The notes: generated by a model from the sequence alone, not told the origin. A stretch of DNA of 64,000 nucleotides from Pseudodonghicola sp048268305 (GCF_048268305.1 NZ_JBLWVT010000003.1:124001-188000); one strand, 5' to 3'. Counted from the first letter of the stretch, positions 1-9,286 are shown. Program-made: numbers and translations.

Positions 1-784
1 CAAAGACGCCTTCGGCCCCGGTCTTGACCGCAACCCGGCCCTCCATCGCGCGCATCAGCTCGGTGCAGGCCCGGCCCTCGCCGGCGACCAGATCGGGGTG
101 CGCCATCATCGCCGCGACCAGTTGCTGCGCCGCCTGGCTTTGGGTGTCGTTGCGGTCCTGGGCCGAGGCGAACCAGGCCATGGCGCGGGCCAGCCCCACA
201 AGCGTGGTCTGGAAATTCGGGGCGGAACAGCCGTCAATCCCATAGCCGGGGCTGGTGGCGCCGGTCACCTCTTCGAAAGCCTCGCGCACGGCGCGCTGCA
301 CCGGGTGGTCGATCTCGACATACTCCGGGCCGGCGCGCAGATGCTGCGACAGGGTCAGGAACCCGCAATGCTTGCCGGAACAGTTGTTGTGATACTGGCA
401 GGGCGCGTCATAGCCGCGAATCAGCGCATAGCGCGCCTCCTGGTCGTCGGGCATCTGCGGGCCGCAGCGGAAGTCATCGTCGCCCAGCTCCAGATCCCTG
501 AGCCAGGCGCGGACCCGGCTGGTGTGGATCTCGGCCCCGTTGTGCGAGGCGCAGGCAAGCGCAAGCCGCTCGGAACTCAGCCCATAGGCCGCGGCGGCGC
601 CAGAGGTCACCAGCGGCAGGGCCTGGATCATCTTGCAGGAACTGCGGGGATAGATCAGCGCCTCGGGATCGCCCCAGGCCTGCACGATCTGGCCGCTGTC
701 ATCGCAGATCACCGCATGCCCCAGGTGCAGGCTTTCGAGCAGATCGGCGCGCCAGATTTCTGCCATGGGAACTGGGTTGATCAT
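1..784 (-). CDS. L-asparaginase II family protein, C-terminus cut by window edge
   Basis: Reading the minus strand from an ATG at 784 gives an open frame of 261 codons that leaves the window still open. The protein begins MINPVPMAEIWRADLLESLH and contains CASHNGAEIHTSRV, NNCSGKHCGFL and DGCSAPNF, the conserved blocks of the Asparaginase_II family (small bacterial and rhizobial-type asparaginases, distinct from E. coli AnsA/AnsB). The expected reaction is hydrolysis of L-asparagine to aspartate and ammonia in the cytoplasm. A second in-frame ATG at 766 (MAEIWRADL) is an equally possible start. It is divergent from the IalB-like gene; the 194-bp gap between them (785-978) should hold both promoters, though I see no clear operator there. 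Confidence 0.9.
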   Translation of the reverse strand, partial: MINPVPMAEIWRADLLESLHLGHAVICDDSGQIVQAWGDPEALIYPRSSCKMIQALPLVTSGAAAAYGLSSERLALACASHNGAEIHTSRVRAWLRDLELGDDDFRCGPQMPDDQEARYALIRGYDAPCQYHNNCSGKHCGFLTLSQHLRAGPEYVEIDHPVQRAVREAFEEVTGATSPGYGIDGCSAPNFQTTLVGLARAMAWFASAQDRNDTQSQAAQQLVAAMMAHPDLVAGEGRACTELMRAMEGRVAVKTGAEGVF

Positions 785-978
785 GTGACGCTCCGCCAAA
801 ATGTAACTTTTTGCTTGGGAATACGGCGAATTTCTGCCAATCGCCCTTTCGCACGTGGCGCAAGTTACGTTACTGTGCCTAAGTCGGCAAGCAATGGCTG
901 CGCGTGGGATAGACGGTTCAAAAGGCCGCGGGCGCGCCAGAGCAATTGAGGTAAAAGGACAGTCTGGAGGCTGGACAA

Positions 979-1521
979 ATGGGATCGAAACACGCCCGTA
1001 TCATCGCGGGTCTGTTCTTGGCCACAATGGCCACATTCGCTGGAACACTGCCCGCCGCCGCGCAGGATCAAAGCACCAATCGGGTCGCCGCCAAGACCGA
1101 TTGGAGTGTTTTCGTCGAGAAAGACCCGAAAGAATGCTGGAGCGTTTCGGCGCCCAAGGAAACGGTCAACACGCGGGATGGCCGCGTGGTTGCGGCGCGG
1201 CGTGGTGATATTCTGCTGTTCGTGTTCTTCCGCCCCGCGGCGGGTGTGACGGGGCAGGTGACCTTCACCGGCGGCTATCCCTTTGCTCAGGGATCGACCG
1301 TGAACCTGACCGTTGGCGATGAGCAGTTCGAACTGTTCACCGAAGGCGAATGGGCCTGGCCGGCGAGCGAGGCGGATGATGCCAAGATCATCGCGGCGAT
1401 GAAGCGCGGCGCCAATGCGGTGCTGACGGCGCGGTCGGGACGTGGCACGCAGACCAAGGATACCTTCTCGTTGCAGGGGTTCACCGCTGCGCTCGAGGAT
1501 GCTCAGGGGCGCTGCAAGTAA
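979..1521 (+). CDS. Invasion-associated locus B (IalB) family periplasmic protein
   Basis: A 180-residue protein with a clear signal peptide (residues about 1-28, hydrophobic core and AAAQ cleavage region). The mature part matches the IalB family: DWSVFVEKDPKECW near the N-terminus, a beta-rich middle (ILLFVFFRPAAGV) and a final ALEDAQGRCK, with the two cysteines near the ends probably disulphide bonded. IalB was named for Bartonella erythrocyte invasion, but homologues occur throughout free-living alphaproteobacteria and their role is unknown, so no virulence function is implied. A TGGAGG ribosome site lies just upstream of the ATG. It stands alone between asparaginase and rlmN. Confidence 0.88.
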   Translation: MGSKHARIIAGLFLATMATFAGTLPAAAQDQSTNRVAAKTDWSVFVEKDPKECWSVSAPKETVNTRDGRVVAARRGDILLFVFFRPAAGVTGQVTFTGGYPFAQGSTVNLTVGDEQFELFTEGEWAWPASEADDAKIIAAMKRGANAVLTARSGRGTQTKDTFSLQGFTAALEDAQGRCK

Positions 1522-1655
1522 GCCCTGCGGGCGGATCGGCGACATGGGGCGCTCGTGCAATTGCGCGGGCGAAATCTTTTTGATTCTGGCGTAAAACCCT
1601 ATATAGGGGCGATCTGCCCGGAAAATCCGTTCCCGTAACCGCGAAAGCCGTGTCC

Positions 1656-2861
1656 ATGTCCTCTGTTTCCCCATCCGCAAGCGCGCCGATCACCCAGGAC
1701 GTGATGACCATCCCCCGCAAGCTGCCGGAGGCCGGTCTGACCAATCTGGTGGGGATGACCCGCGATCAGATGCGTGTCGCCCTGATCGAGGCCGGCACGC
1801 CGGAGAAGCAGGCGAAGATGCGGGTCGGCCAGATCTGGCAATGGATTTATCAATGGGGCGTGCGCGATTTCGCGCAGATGACCAATCTGGCCAAGCCCTA
1901 CCGCGCCCTGCTGGCGGAAAATTTCACCATCGAGATCCCCGAGGTCGTCAGCCGCCAGGTCAGCCAGGACGGTACCCGCAAATATCTGGTGCGCATCGCC
2001 GGCGGGCACGAGGTCGAGGTGGTCTATATCCCGGAAGAGGATCGCGGCACCCTCTGCGTCTCGTCTCAGGTGGGCTGCACGCTGACCTGTTCCTTCTGCC
2101 ATACCGGCACGCAAAAGCTGGTGCGCAACCTGACCGCCGGCGAGATCATCGGCCAGGTGATGATGGCGCGCGACGATCTGGGCGAATGGCCGGTGCCCGG
2201 CGCGCCCAAGGATGAAACGCGGCTGCTCTCCAATATCGTGCTGATGGGGATGGGCGAGCCGCTCTATAACTTCGACAACGTGCGCGACGCGATGAAGATC
2301 GCGATGGATCCGGAGGGCATTCAGCTGTCCCGCCGGCGCATCACCCTGTCGACATCCGGCGTCGTCCCCGAGATCGCCCGCACGGCAGAGGAAATCGGCT
2401 GTCAGCTTGCCATTTCCTTCCACGCCACGACCGACGAGACCCGCGACGTTCTGGTCCCGATCAACAAGCGCTGGAAGATCGACGAACTTTTGAACGCGCT
2501 GGCGACCTATCCCAAGGTGTCCAATTCGGAACGGATCACCTTCGAATACGTGATGCTGAACGGGGTGAACGATACTGACGAGGACGCGCATCGGCTGATC
2601 AAGCTGATCAAGGATCACGGGATTCCGGCCAAGATCAACCTGATCCCCTTCAACGAATGGCCGGGCGCGCCTTACAAGCGGTCATCGAACAATCGCATCC
2701 GGGCCTTTGCCGACATCATCTACAAGGCTGGCTATGCCAGCCCGATTCGCACGCCGCGGGGCGAGGACATCATGGCCGCCTGCGGTCAGCTCAAATCGGC
2801 GACCGAACGCGCCCGCAAGTCGCGAAAGCAGATCGAGGCTGAGGCCGGGATCGCCAAGTAG
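1656..2861 (+). CDS. rlmN: 23S rRNA (adenine2503-C2)/tRNA (adenine37-C2) methyltransferase RlmN
   Basis: A radical SAM enzyme that methylates C2 of A2503 in 23S rRNA and A37 of certain tRNAs. The radical SAM cluster motif CTLTCSFCHTG is present, followed by the family blocks MGMGEPLYNFDNV, LSTSGVVPEIA and FHATTDETRDVLVPINKRW. The C-terminal ACGQLKS holds the second catalytic cysteine that forms the methyl intermediate. The length (about 401 residues) is usual. I chose the ATG at 1656; a GTG six bases upstream is in frame but less likely. It is followed by a hairpin terminator, so it is probably monocistronic. Confidence 0.96.
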   Translation: MSSVSPSASAPITQDVMTIPRKLPEAGLTNLVGMTRDQMRVALIEAGTPEKQAKMRVGQIWQWIYQWGVRDFAQMTNLAKPYRALLAENFTIEIPEVVSRQVSQDGTRKYLVRIAGGHEVEVVYIPEEDRGTLCVSSQVGCTLTCSFCHTGTQKLVRNLTAGEIIGQVMMARDDLGEWPVPGAPKDETRLLSNIVLMGMGEPLYNFDNVRDAMKIAMDPEGIQLSRRRITLSTSGVVPEIARTAEEIGCQLAISFHATTDETRDVLVPINKRWKIDELLNALATYPKVSNSERITFEYVMLNGVNDTDEDAHRLIKLIKDHGIPAKINLIPFNEWPGAPYKRSSNNRIRAFADIIYKAGYASPIRTPRGEDIMAACGQLKSATERARKSRKQIEAEAGIAK

Positions 2862-2877
2862 GCCCTGGTATTGCCGT

Positions 2878-2901
2878 GCCTTCGGGGACGATCCCGAAGG
2901 C
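2878..2901 (+). terminator. Hairpin after rlmN
   Basis: Perfect 9-bp arms GCCTTCGGG and CCCGAAGGC around a 6-base loop, 17 bp after the rlmN stop codon. There is no run of T after it, so it could be a weak intrinsic terminator or an RNA-stabilising hairpin. Confidence 0.5.
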
Positions 2902-2994
2902 TGCCCCCAAAATTCCCCATTCTCGGTGCAATTAAGCCGCCATCAACAATCAGTTTCCATACTGCAAACAGTAGCAAGCGTAGAGGAAACGATT

Positions 2995-3204
2995 ATGGCA
3001 CAGGTTATTTGCCGCATGACCCCGGTCGAGGCCCCGGTTCTGGAGCTTTTGATGCGGGAACGCGAAAAGGCTTTGAGCCCGCGGGAATGGAAATTCCGGC
3101 TGATGGGCTATGGCTATGCGATCACCGATGTGGCGGGGCGCCAGATGGTGACCAAGCTGCCGCAGAACACCGAGCTGGGCTTTCTGCCGACGCAGCTTCA
3201 CTGA
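2995..3204 (+). CDS. Small conserved hypothetical protein (69 residues)
   Basis: A short gene preceded by a GAGGAAA ribosome site and its own leader region after the rlmN hairpin. The protein (MAQVICRMTPVEAPVLELLM start) is soluble, with two halves: a helical REREKALSPREWKF segment and a GYGYAITDVAGRQMVTKLPQ beta-like segment. I cannot assign a function. Its good ribosome site, compact ending (TQLH stop) and codon usage like the neighbouring genes support a real gene. It converges with the LOG-family gene downstream. Confidence 0.7.
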   Translation: MAQVICRMTPVEAPVLELLMREREKALSPREWKFRLMGYGYAITDVAGRQMVTKLPQNTELGFLPTQLH

Positions 3205-3240
3205 GGCCACGTCGGCCGATCCGGGGCAGAGGCTTGGGGC

Positions 3241-4086
3241 TCAGCTCCGCCCGGGGATTTCGCTGCGCGCCGGCGCCGGTTCCCAGCTCTCGATCAGTTC
3301 GGCGGCTTCGGCCGCAGTGTCGACAAAGCGGAAAAGGCTTAGATCCTGGGGCGAAATGGTGCCGGCGTCGGCCAGCGCCTCCCAGTTGATGACCTTTTCC
3401 CAGAAGGCGCGGCCGAACAGCAGGAAGGGCACGCGCTCCATCCGGCCGGTCTGGATCAGGGTCAGAGATTCGAACATCTCATCCAGGGTGCCGAAGCCGC
3501 CGGGGAAGATGCAGATCGCCCGCGCCCGCATCAGGAAGTGCATCTTGCGGATCGCGAAATAGTGGAAATTGAAGGTCAGCTCGGGCGTAACGTACTGATT
3601 GGGCGCCTGTTCGTGCGGCAACACGATGCCGAGCCCGACAGAGATGCCGCCGGCGTCGGCGGCACCGCGATTGCCGGCCTCCATCACGCCGGGGCCGCCG
3701 CCGGTGGTCACCACGAATTCGCGGTTCTTCGTGGCGATGGATTTCAGGGTCATCAGCCGGGCGAATTCGCGCGCCTCGTCATAGAACGCCGACAGCTCGG
3801 CCAGGGTCTTGGTCCGGGCGGTGTGCTTTTGCGCCGGTTCCGGAATCCGGGCGCCGCCGAACAGCACGATGGTGCTTTCGATCTGGCGTTCGGTCAGCAG
3901 CAGTTCGGGCTTCAGCAGTTCGAGCTGCAGCCGCACCGGGCGCAGTTCGTCGCGAAGCAGAAAGTCGTCATCGGCAAAGGCCAGGCGGTAGGACGGCGAC
4001 CGGCTTTGCGCGGTATCGGGGATCTGCTGGGTGGTGGTCCGGTCGCTGTTGGCGTCGCGGAATACGCTGATGCGGTCTTCGCTCAT
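3241..4086 (-). CDS. LOG/TIGR00730 family Rossmann-fold protein (putative nucleoside-monophosphate phosphoribohydrolase)
   Basis: The protein contains VVTTGGGPGVMEAGNRGA and the signature FPGGFGTLDEMFE. The PGGxGTxxE motif defines the LOG family (often misannotated as lysine decarboxylase), whose tested members cleave ribose 5-phosphate from cytokinin ribotides or AMP/GMP. The bacterial substrate here is unknown. The N-terminal 90 residues are an acidic extension before the conserved fold. I chose ATG 4086 (MSEDRISVFRD); an upstream in-frame extension to 4191 is GC-rich non-conserved sequence. It is divergent from gpmI across about 200 bp. Confidence 0.88.
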   Translation of the reverse strand: MSEDRISVFRDANSDRTTTQQIPDTAQSRSPSYRLAFADDDFLLRDELRPVRLQLELLKPELLLTERQIESTIVLFGGARIPEPAQKHTARTKTLAELSAFYDEAREFARLMTLKSIATKNREFVVTTGGGPGVMEAGNRGAADAGGISVGLGIVLPHEQAPNQYVTPELTFNFHYFAIRKMHFLMRARAICIFPGGFGTLDEMFESLTLIQTGRMERVPFLLFGRAFWEKVINWEALADAGTISPQDLSLFRFVDTAAEAAELIESWEPAPARSEIPGRS

Positions 4087-4291
4087 AAACTTGTCCAATA
4101 TGGAAAAACGCCCAAGGATTAGCCGTTTCGCGACCCGAACGCCAGTGGCGGCGCCGGGCGCACCGGGGGCGGCGCTGGTCTGTGGCGGCAATATCGTGCC
4201 GGACCTGCCGGGCTGGGCGATGCGAAATCCGGTTCACCCCGGCCCGCTCTGGCGGTAGAAGGCGGGGAACCAATTGTAACGGAGTTTCCCC

Positions 4292-5809
4292 ATGACCGCC
4301 CCCAAACCCGTTGTGCTGTGTATTCTGGATGGCTGGGGTCTTTCTGACGAGGTCGAAAACAATGCGCCGGCCCAGGCCCGGACGCCCAATTTCGACGCGA
4401 TCATGTCGAAGGGGCCGCATGCGACGCTGATCACCTATGGCCCCGATGTGGGCCTGCCGACCGGTCAGATGGGCAATTCGGAAGTGGGCCACACCAATAT
4501 CGGCGCCGGCCGGGTGGTGGCGATGGACCTGGGGCAGATCGACCTGTCGATCGAGGATGGCTCGTTCTTCGAGAACGACGCGCTTCTGGCCTTCATCGCC
4601 AAGCTGAAGGCCACCGGGGGCACCGCGCATCTGATGGGGCTGGTGTCGGATGGTGGGGTGCACGGGCACCTGAACCATATCGCCGCCGCCGCTCGCACCA
4701 TTGCCGCCAATGGCGTGCCGGTGGCGCTGCATGCGGTGACCGATGGCCGCGACGTGGCGCCGAAATCGGCCTTTGAGTACATGCGTGAGCTTGAGGAGCA
4801 TCTGCCCGAGGGGGCCCGTATCGTCACGGTGATCGGGCGGTATTATGCGATGGACCGCGATAATCGCTGGGGCCGGGTCTCCGAGGCCTATAACGCCATG
4901 GTCAAGGGCGAGGGGCGGCATGCCGCCTCGGCCCATACGGCGATTGACCAGGCCTATGAACATGGCGAGACCGATGAATTCATCGGCGCCACGGTGGTGG
5001 GCGATTACCAGGGGGCCAAGGATGGCGACGGCTTCTTCTGCCTGAACTTCCGCGCCGACCGCGCCCGCGAGATCCTGCGCGCCATCGGCGAGCCGGGCTT
5101 TGCCGAATTCGACACCGGCGTGCGGCCGAAGTGGGCGGCGCTGCTGGGCATGGTCGAATATTCGCTGCAGCATAATGCCTATTTCGATACGGTTTTCCCC
5201 AAGCGCGACATCGTCAACACGCTGGGTTCTTGGGTGGCGCAGCAGGGGTTGCGCCAGTTCCGCCTGGCCGAGACCGAGAAATATCCGCATGTCACCTTCT
5301 TCCTGAACGGTGGCACCGAGGCACCCGAAGAGGGCGAGGATCGCTTCATGCCGAAATCGCCCGATGTGGCGACCTATGATCTCAAGCCCGAGATGTCTTC
5401 GGTCGAGGTGACCGACAAGCTGGTCGAGGCGATCGGGGAGGGCTATGATCTGATCGTGGTGAACTATGCCAACCCGGATATGGTCGGTCACACCGGCGAT
5501 CTGCAGGCGGCGATCAAGGCCTGCGAGGCGGTCGACACCGGCCTGGGGCGGGCGATTGCGGCATTGGAAAAGGCCGGCGGCGCGATGATCGTGACGGCCG
5601 ACCACGGCAATTGCGAACAGATGTGGGATCCCGAGACCAAGGGGCCGCATACCGCCCATACGCTGAACCTGGTGCCGGTGGCCCTGGTCGGTGGGCCGGT
5701 GGGGGCCAAGCTGCATAACGGCCGGCTGGCGGATCTGGCGCCCACCCTGCTTGAGCTGATGGGCCTGCCGCAACCCGCAGAGATGACTGGGAAAAGCCTG
5801 CTGGAATGA
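4292..5809 (+). CDS. gpmI: 2,3-bisphosphoglycerate-independent phosphoglycerate mutase
   Basis: Glycolytic and gluconeogenic enzyme interconverting 3- and 2-phosphoglycerate, with two Mn ions in an alkaline-phosphatase-like fold. Visible motifs: VLCILDGWGLS at the N-terminus, MGNSEVGHTNIGAGR with the phosphorylated serine, HAVTDGRDVAP, NFRADRAREI, NYANPDMVGHTG and VTADHGNCEQM near the C-terminus. The 505-residue length is standard. An AACGGAGTTT ribosome site precedes the ATG. The stop overlaps the start of the envC-like gene (ATGA), so the two are translationally coupled. Confidence 0.97.
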   Translation: MTAPKPVVLCILDGWGLSDEVENNAPAQARTPNFDAIMSKGPHATLITYGPDVGLPTGQMGNSEVGHTNIGAGRVVAMDLGQIDLSIEDGSFFENDALLAFIAKLKATGGTAHLMGLVSDGGVHGHLNHIAAAARTIAANGVPVALHAVTDGRDVAPKSAFEYMRELEEHLPEGARIVTVIGRYYAMDRDNRWGRVSEAYNAMVKGEGRHAASAHTAIDQAYEHGETDEFIGATVVGDYQGAKDGDGFFCLNFRADRAREILRAIGEPGFAEFDTGVRPKWAALLGMVEYSLQHNAYFDTVFPKRDIVNTLGSWVAQQGLRQFRLAETEKYPHVTFFLNGGTEAPEEGEDRFMPKSPDVATYDLKPEMSSVEVTDKLVEAIGEGYDLIVVNYANPDMVGHTGDLQAAIKACEAVDTGLGRAIAALEKAGGAMIVTADHGNCEQMWDPETKGPHTAHTLNLVPVALVGGPVGAKLHNGRLADLAPTLLELMGLPQPAEMTGKSLLE

Positions 5810-6957
5810 GATTGCTCCGCCGCCTCAGCGCCACTGCCTTCGCCGCTGCCCTCTGGGCCGGCGTGGCCGTGGCCGGGGGGGCGGAGGATCCGGCCGCCGC
5901 GGCGCGCGCGGCCTCGGAGCAGTTGCAGAAGGCGGCGCTGGCGCTGCAAGGGGCGGTTGACGCCCGCGACCGGGTCAAGGCGCTGACCGATACGGTGCGC
6001 GCCTATGAGGCGGGGCTTGAGGCGATGCGCGACGGGCTGCGCCGCGCCGCCATCCGCGAGGCGCAGCTGAGCCGGCGACTGCAGGCGCGCGAGGGCGATA
6101 TCGCCCAGCTCATGGGCGTGCTGCTGACCATCGAAACATCGCCGCCGCCGGTGCTGATGCTGCATCCGCAGGGCCCCGTGGGCAGCGCCCGCTCGGCCAT
6201 GATCCTGGCCGAGGTAACGCCCGAGCTAAACACCCAGGCGCAGATCCTGCGCCAGGATCTGGAAGAGGTGCAGACCCTGCGCGTGCTGCAGCAAAGCGCC
6301 GCTAAGACCCTGGAGCAGGGGTTGTCCGGGGTGCAGCAGGCCCGGGCCGAGCTGAGCCAGGCGATCGCCGATCGCACCGATCTGCCGCGCCGCTTCACCG
6401 CCGATCCGATCCGCACCGCGATCCTGATCTCCTCGACCGAAACGCTCGACGGTTTCGCCAGCGGGCTGTCAGAGATGTCGGACAAGCCGATTGCCGAAAG
6501 CGACAGCGATATCTCGGATCAGAAGGGCGATCTGCCGATGCCGGTGCTGGGGGTGATCCTGCATAAGGCCGGAACTCCCGACGCCGCCGGCATCAAGCGG
6601 CCGGGCATCGTGGTCGGCACCCGCCCGCGCGCGCTGGTGACCAGCCCGGCGGCGGCGACGATTCGCTATCGCGGCCCCTTGCTCGACCTCGGCAATGTGG
6701 TGATTCTGGAGCCTCAGCCCGATATGCTGATCATCCTTTCCGGCCTGGCCGAGGTCTATGGCGAGGCGGGGCAGGTGATCCCGGCGGGAACCCCTGTCGG
6801 GCTGATGGGCGGCGCGGTCCCCGAAATCGGGGGGATTTTGTCACTAAGCGGTGATGGCTCTGGCGCTGAGCGTTCGGAAACGCTCTATATAGAGGTCAGA
6901 GAGGGCGGTAGCCCGGTGGATCCTGAAACATGGTTCCGGACCGACAAGGATGGATGA
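5806..6957 (+). CDS. EnvC-type murein hydrolase activator (degenerate M23/LytM protein)
   Basis: An exported protein (signal sequence residues about 1-22, ending AVAGGAED) with a long coiled coil (about 25-190, rich in A, Q, E, R) and a C-terminal LytM-like domain (about 265-375, ending YIEVREGGSPVDPETWF). In active M23 peptidases the domain carries HxxxD and HxH zinc ligands; at the matching places here are ILEPQPDM and LYIEVRE with no histidines, so it is predicted to be a non-catalytic amidase activator like E. coli EnvC, acting at the division septum. Its start overlaps the gpmI stop by 4 bp and ctpA follows 6 bp later, which points to one operon. Confidence 0.9.
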   Translation: MRLLRRLSATAFAAALWAGVAVAGGAEDPAAAARAASEQLQKAALALQGAVDARDRVKALTDTVRAYEAGLEAMRDGLRRAAIREAQLSRRLQAREGDIAQLMGVLLTIETSPPPVLMLHPQGPVGSARSAMILAEVTPELNTQAQILRQDLEEVQTLRVLQQSAAKTLEQGLSGVQQARAELSQAIADRTDLPRRFTADPIRTAILISSTETLDGFASGLSEMSDKPIAESDSDISDQKGDLPMPVLGVILHKAGTPDAAGIKRPGIVVGTRPRALVTSPAAATIRYRGPLLDLGNVVILEPQPDMLIILSGLAEVYGEAGQVIPAGTPVGLMGGAVPEIGGILSLSGDGSGAERSETLYIEVREGGSPVDPETWFRTDKDG

Positions 6958-6963
6958 CTGCAT

Positions 6964-8307
6964 ATGAGAAAGTTCGTGATGGCCGCGCTGGGCGGCACGG
7001 TGGCCGGCATCGTCGCGACCACGCAGGTGGCCGGGCCGCTGCTGGCCGAGGAAAGCGCGCGCAGCTCGAACGTCTACGAACAGCTCGATCTGTTCGGTGA
7101 CATTTTCGAACGCATCCGCTCGCAATATGTCGAGCCGGTGGATGATACCAAGCTGATCGAGGCGGCGATCAACGGCATGCTGACCTCGCTCGATCCGCAT
7201 TCGAGCTATCTATCGCCAGATGATGCCGCCGCGATGCGGGTGCAGACCCGCGGCGAATTCGGCGGTTTGGGCATCGAGGTCACCCAGCAAGACGGCTACG
7301 TCAAGGTGGTCTCGCCGATGGATGGCACCCCGGCGGCCCAGGCCGGCATCGAGGCTGGCGATTTCATCACCCATGTGAACGGTGAAAGCGTGCTGGGGCT
7401 GACGCTGGACCAGGCGGTCGAGATGATGCGCGGGCCGGTCGGCTCGGAAATCGTCATCACCGTGGTCCGCGAGGGCGAGGAAGAACCCTTCGATGTCACC
7501 ATCACCCGCGATACCATCAAGCTGACCGCCGTGCGCGCCCGGACCGAGGGCAGTTCGGTGGTTCTGCGCGTGACCACCTTCAACGATCAGACCACGCCGA
7601 ACCTGGAATCCGGGCTGGCCGAGCAGATCAAGGCCGCCGGTGGCATCGACAAGATCAACGGCATCGTGCTCGACCTGCGCAACAACCCCGGCGGGCTGTT
7701 GAACCAGGCGATCAAGGTGTCGGATTCCTTCCTCGACAGCGGTGAGATCGTCTCGACCCGCGGTCGCAACCCTGCGGATGGCGAACGGTTCAATGCCACG
7801 CCCGGCGATCTGGCCGAGGGCAAGCCGATCGTGGTGCTGATCAACGGCGGCTCTGCCTCGGCTTCGGAAATCGTCGCCGGCGCGCTGCAGGATCATCACC
7901 GCGCCATCGTGGTGGGCACCAAGAGCTTCGGCAAGGGGTCGGTGCAGACCGTGATGCCGCTGAGGGGCGACGGGGCCATGCGGCTGACCACGGCGCGCTA
8001 TTACACCCCCTCGGGGCGGTCGATTCAGGCCCTGGGCGTGTCGCCCGATATCGTGGTCGAACAGCCCCGCCGCGCCGCCGAACCCGCGACCGAGGATCCG
8101 ACCCGGCCCCGCGCCCGGTCCGAGGCCGATCTGCGTGGCCGGCTGACCAACGACAGCCTGACCGAGGATGAGATCCGCCAGATCGAAGCCGATCGCGCCA
8201 AGGCCGAGGCCGCCGCACGGCTGCGCGACGAGGATTACCAGCTCGCCTATGCGATCGACATCCTCAAGGGGCTGTCGGTGATCTCGACCGAAAACACGGG
8301 TCAGTGA
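6964..8307 (+). CDS. ctpA: S41 family carboxy-terminal processing protease (CtpA type)
   Basis: Periplasmic serine protease with an N-terminal signal or anchor (MRKFVMAALGGTVAGIVATT), the LDPHSSYL linker, a PDZ domain (about residues 95-175, FGGLGIEVTQ onward) and the S41 catalytic core. The Ser/Lys dyad is visible in GGSASASEIVAG and GTKSFGKGSVQ. A charged C-terminal tail (380-447) follows. It trims C-termini of envelope proteins and is often linked to peptidoglycan hydrolase control, which fits the EnvC-like neighbour 6 bp upstream. Confidence 0.95.
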   Translation: MRKFVMAALGGTVAGIVATTQVAGPLLAEESARSSNVYEQLDLFGDIFERIRSQYVEPVDDTKLIEAAINGMLTSLDPHSSYLSPDDAAAMRVQTRGEFGGLGIEVTQQDGYVKVVSPMDGTPAAQAGIEAGDFITHVNGESVLGLTLDQAVEMMRGPVGSEIVITVVREGEEEPFDVTITRDTIKLTAVRARTEGSSVVLRVTTFNDQTTPNLESGLAEQIKAAGGIDKINGIVLDLRNNPGGLLNQAIKVSDSFLDSGEIVSTRGRNPADGERFNATPGDLAEGKPIVVLINGGSASASEIVAGALQDHHRAIVVGTKSFGKGSVQTVMPLRGDGAMRLTTARYYTPSGRSIQALGVSPDIVVEQPRRAAEPATEDPTRPRARSEADLRGRLTNDSLTEDEIRQIEADRAKAEAAARLRDEDYQLAYAIDILKGLSVISTENTGQ

Positions 8308-8308
8308 T

Positions 8309-9286
8309 CTGCGGGCGGCGCGACTGATCCGCGCGGCGCTGGTTTCGTCCTGCGCCGCCTGTCTCTTCGCCACCGCAGCGGTGGCGGAGGTGATCGCCGT
8401 GCCGGGCCCCGCGGGCCCGTTGCGCGGGGAGGCGTTGCTGCCCGACAATCCGCGGGCCGCGGTGGTGATCATCCCGGGATCGGGACCGGTTGATCGCGAT
8501 GGCAACAGCCCGCAGGGGGTGCGCTCCGACAGTTACCGGCTGCTGGCCGAGGCGCTGGGGGCGCAGGGCATCAGCACCGTGCGCATTGACAAGCGTGGCA
8601 TGTTTGACAGCGCCGCCGCGCTGCCGGATGCCGACTCGGCGACCATCGCCGGCTATGCCGAGGATGCCGGCAAATGGGCCGGGGCCCTGGCCGCACGCAG
8701 CGGCCAGTCCTGTTCCTGGCTTGCCGGCCACAGCGAAGGCGGGCTGGTGGCCCTGGTGGCCGCCGCCGCGGATGATGCGGCCGAGGCGGTGACCCCGGTC
8801 TGCGGGCTGATCCTATTGGCGACACCGGGGCGGCCGATCGGCGTCCTGATGCGCGAACAGATACGCGCCAACCCCGCCAATGCGCCCTTCGAGGTCGAGC
8901 TGGACAGCGCCATCGGCGTGCTGGAGCAGGGGGCGATGATCGACCCCGAAACGCTCAGCCCGCCGCTCAGGCCGCTGTTCCGGGCCGGGCTGCAAAGCTA
9001 CATGATCCAGCTTTTCGCCTATGATCCGGCCAAGCTGGCCCAGAGGGTGCAATTGCCGGTGCTGATCGTGCAGGGCGGGCGCGACCTGCAGGTGGGCGCG
9101 GTCGATGCCGATGCGCTGGCGCAGGCGATGCCGCAGGCCAACCGGCTCGATCTGCCGCAGATGACGCACATGCTGAAGACCGATCAGCCGGACCAGCCGT
9201 TCGCCACCTATACCGATCCCAGCCTGCCGCTGGTGCCAGAGGTGGCGGCGGCGATCAGCGATTTCATCGCCATTCCGCGGGACTGA
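8309..9286 (+). CDS. Alpha/beta hydrolase with signal-like N-terminus
   Basis: The core shows VIIPGSGPVDRDGNSP (oxyanion region), RIDKRGMFDS, LAGHSEGGLVAL (nucleophile serine elbow GHSEGG), and VLIVQGGRDLQV with the acid and QMTHMLK with the histidine, so the Ser-Asp-His triad is complete; an esterase or peptidase-like activity is likely but the substrate is unknown. The first standard start codon is GTG 8381, which would begin right at MAEVIAVPGP. Upstream, the same frame stays open after a stop at 8279-8281 and encodes RLIRAALVSSCAACLFATAAVA, a good signal peptide, but with only CTG codons (8309, 8324, 8339) as starts. I extend to CTG 8309, one base after the ctpA stop, as the likelier start; the safe minimum is 8381. 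Confidence 0.75.
   Translation: MRAARLIRAALVSSCAACLFATAAVAEVIAVPGPAGPLRGEALLPDNPRAAVVIIPGSGPVDRDGNSPQGVRSDSYRLLAEALGAQGISTVRIDKRGMFDSAAALPDADSATIAGYAEDAGKWAGALAARSGQSCSWLAGHSEGGLVALVAAAADDAAEAVTPVCGLILLATPGRPIGVLMREQIRANPANAPFEVELDSAIGVLEQGAMIDPETLSPPLRPLFRAGLQSYMIQLFAYDPAKLAQRVQLPVLIVQGGRDLQVGAVDADALAQAMPQANRLDLPQMTHMLKTDQPDQPFATYTDPSLPLVPEVAAAISDFIAIPRD

Noticed and set aside
2878..2901. Riboswitch or T-tailed terminator after rlmN
   Set aside because: There is a hairpin but no poly-T and no larger conserved fold, so I list it only as a possible terminator.
3968..5773. Minus-strand 601-residue open frame opposite gpmI
   Set aside because: It mirrors gpmI codons and gives a low-complexity His/Arg/Gly-rich product with no recognisable domain.
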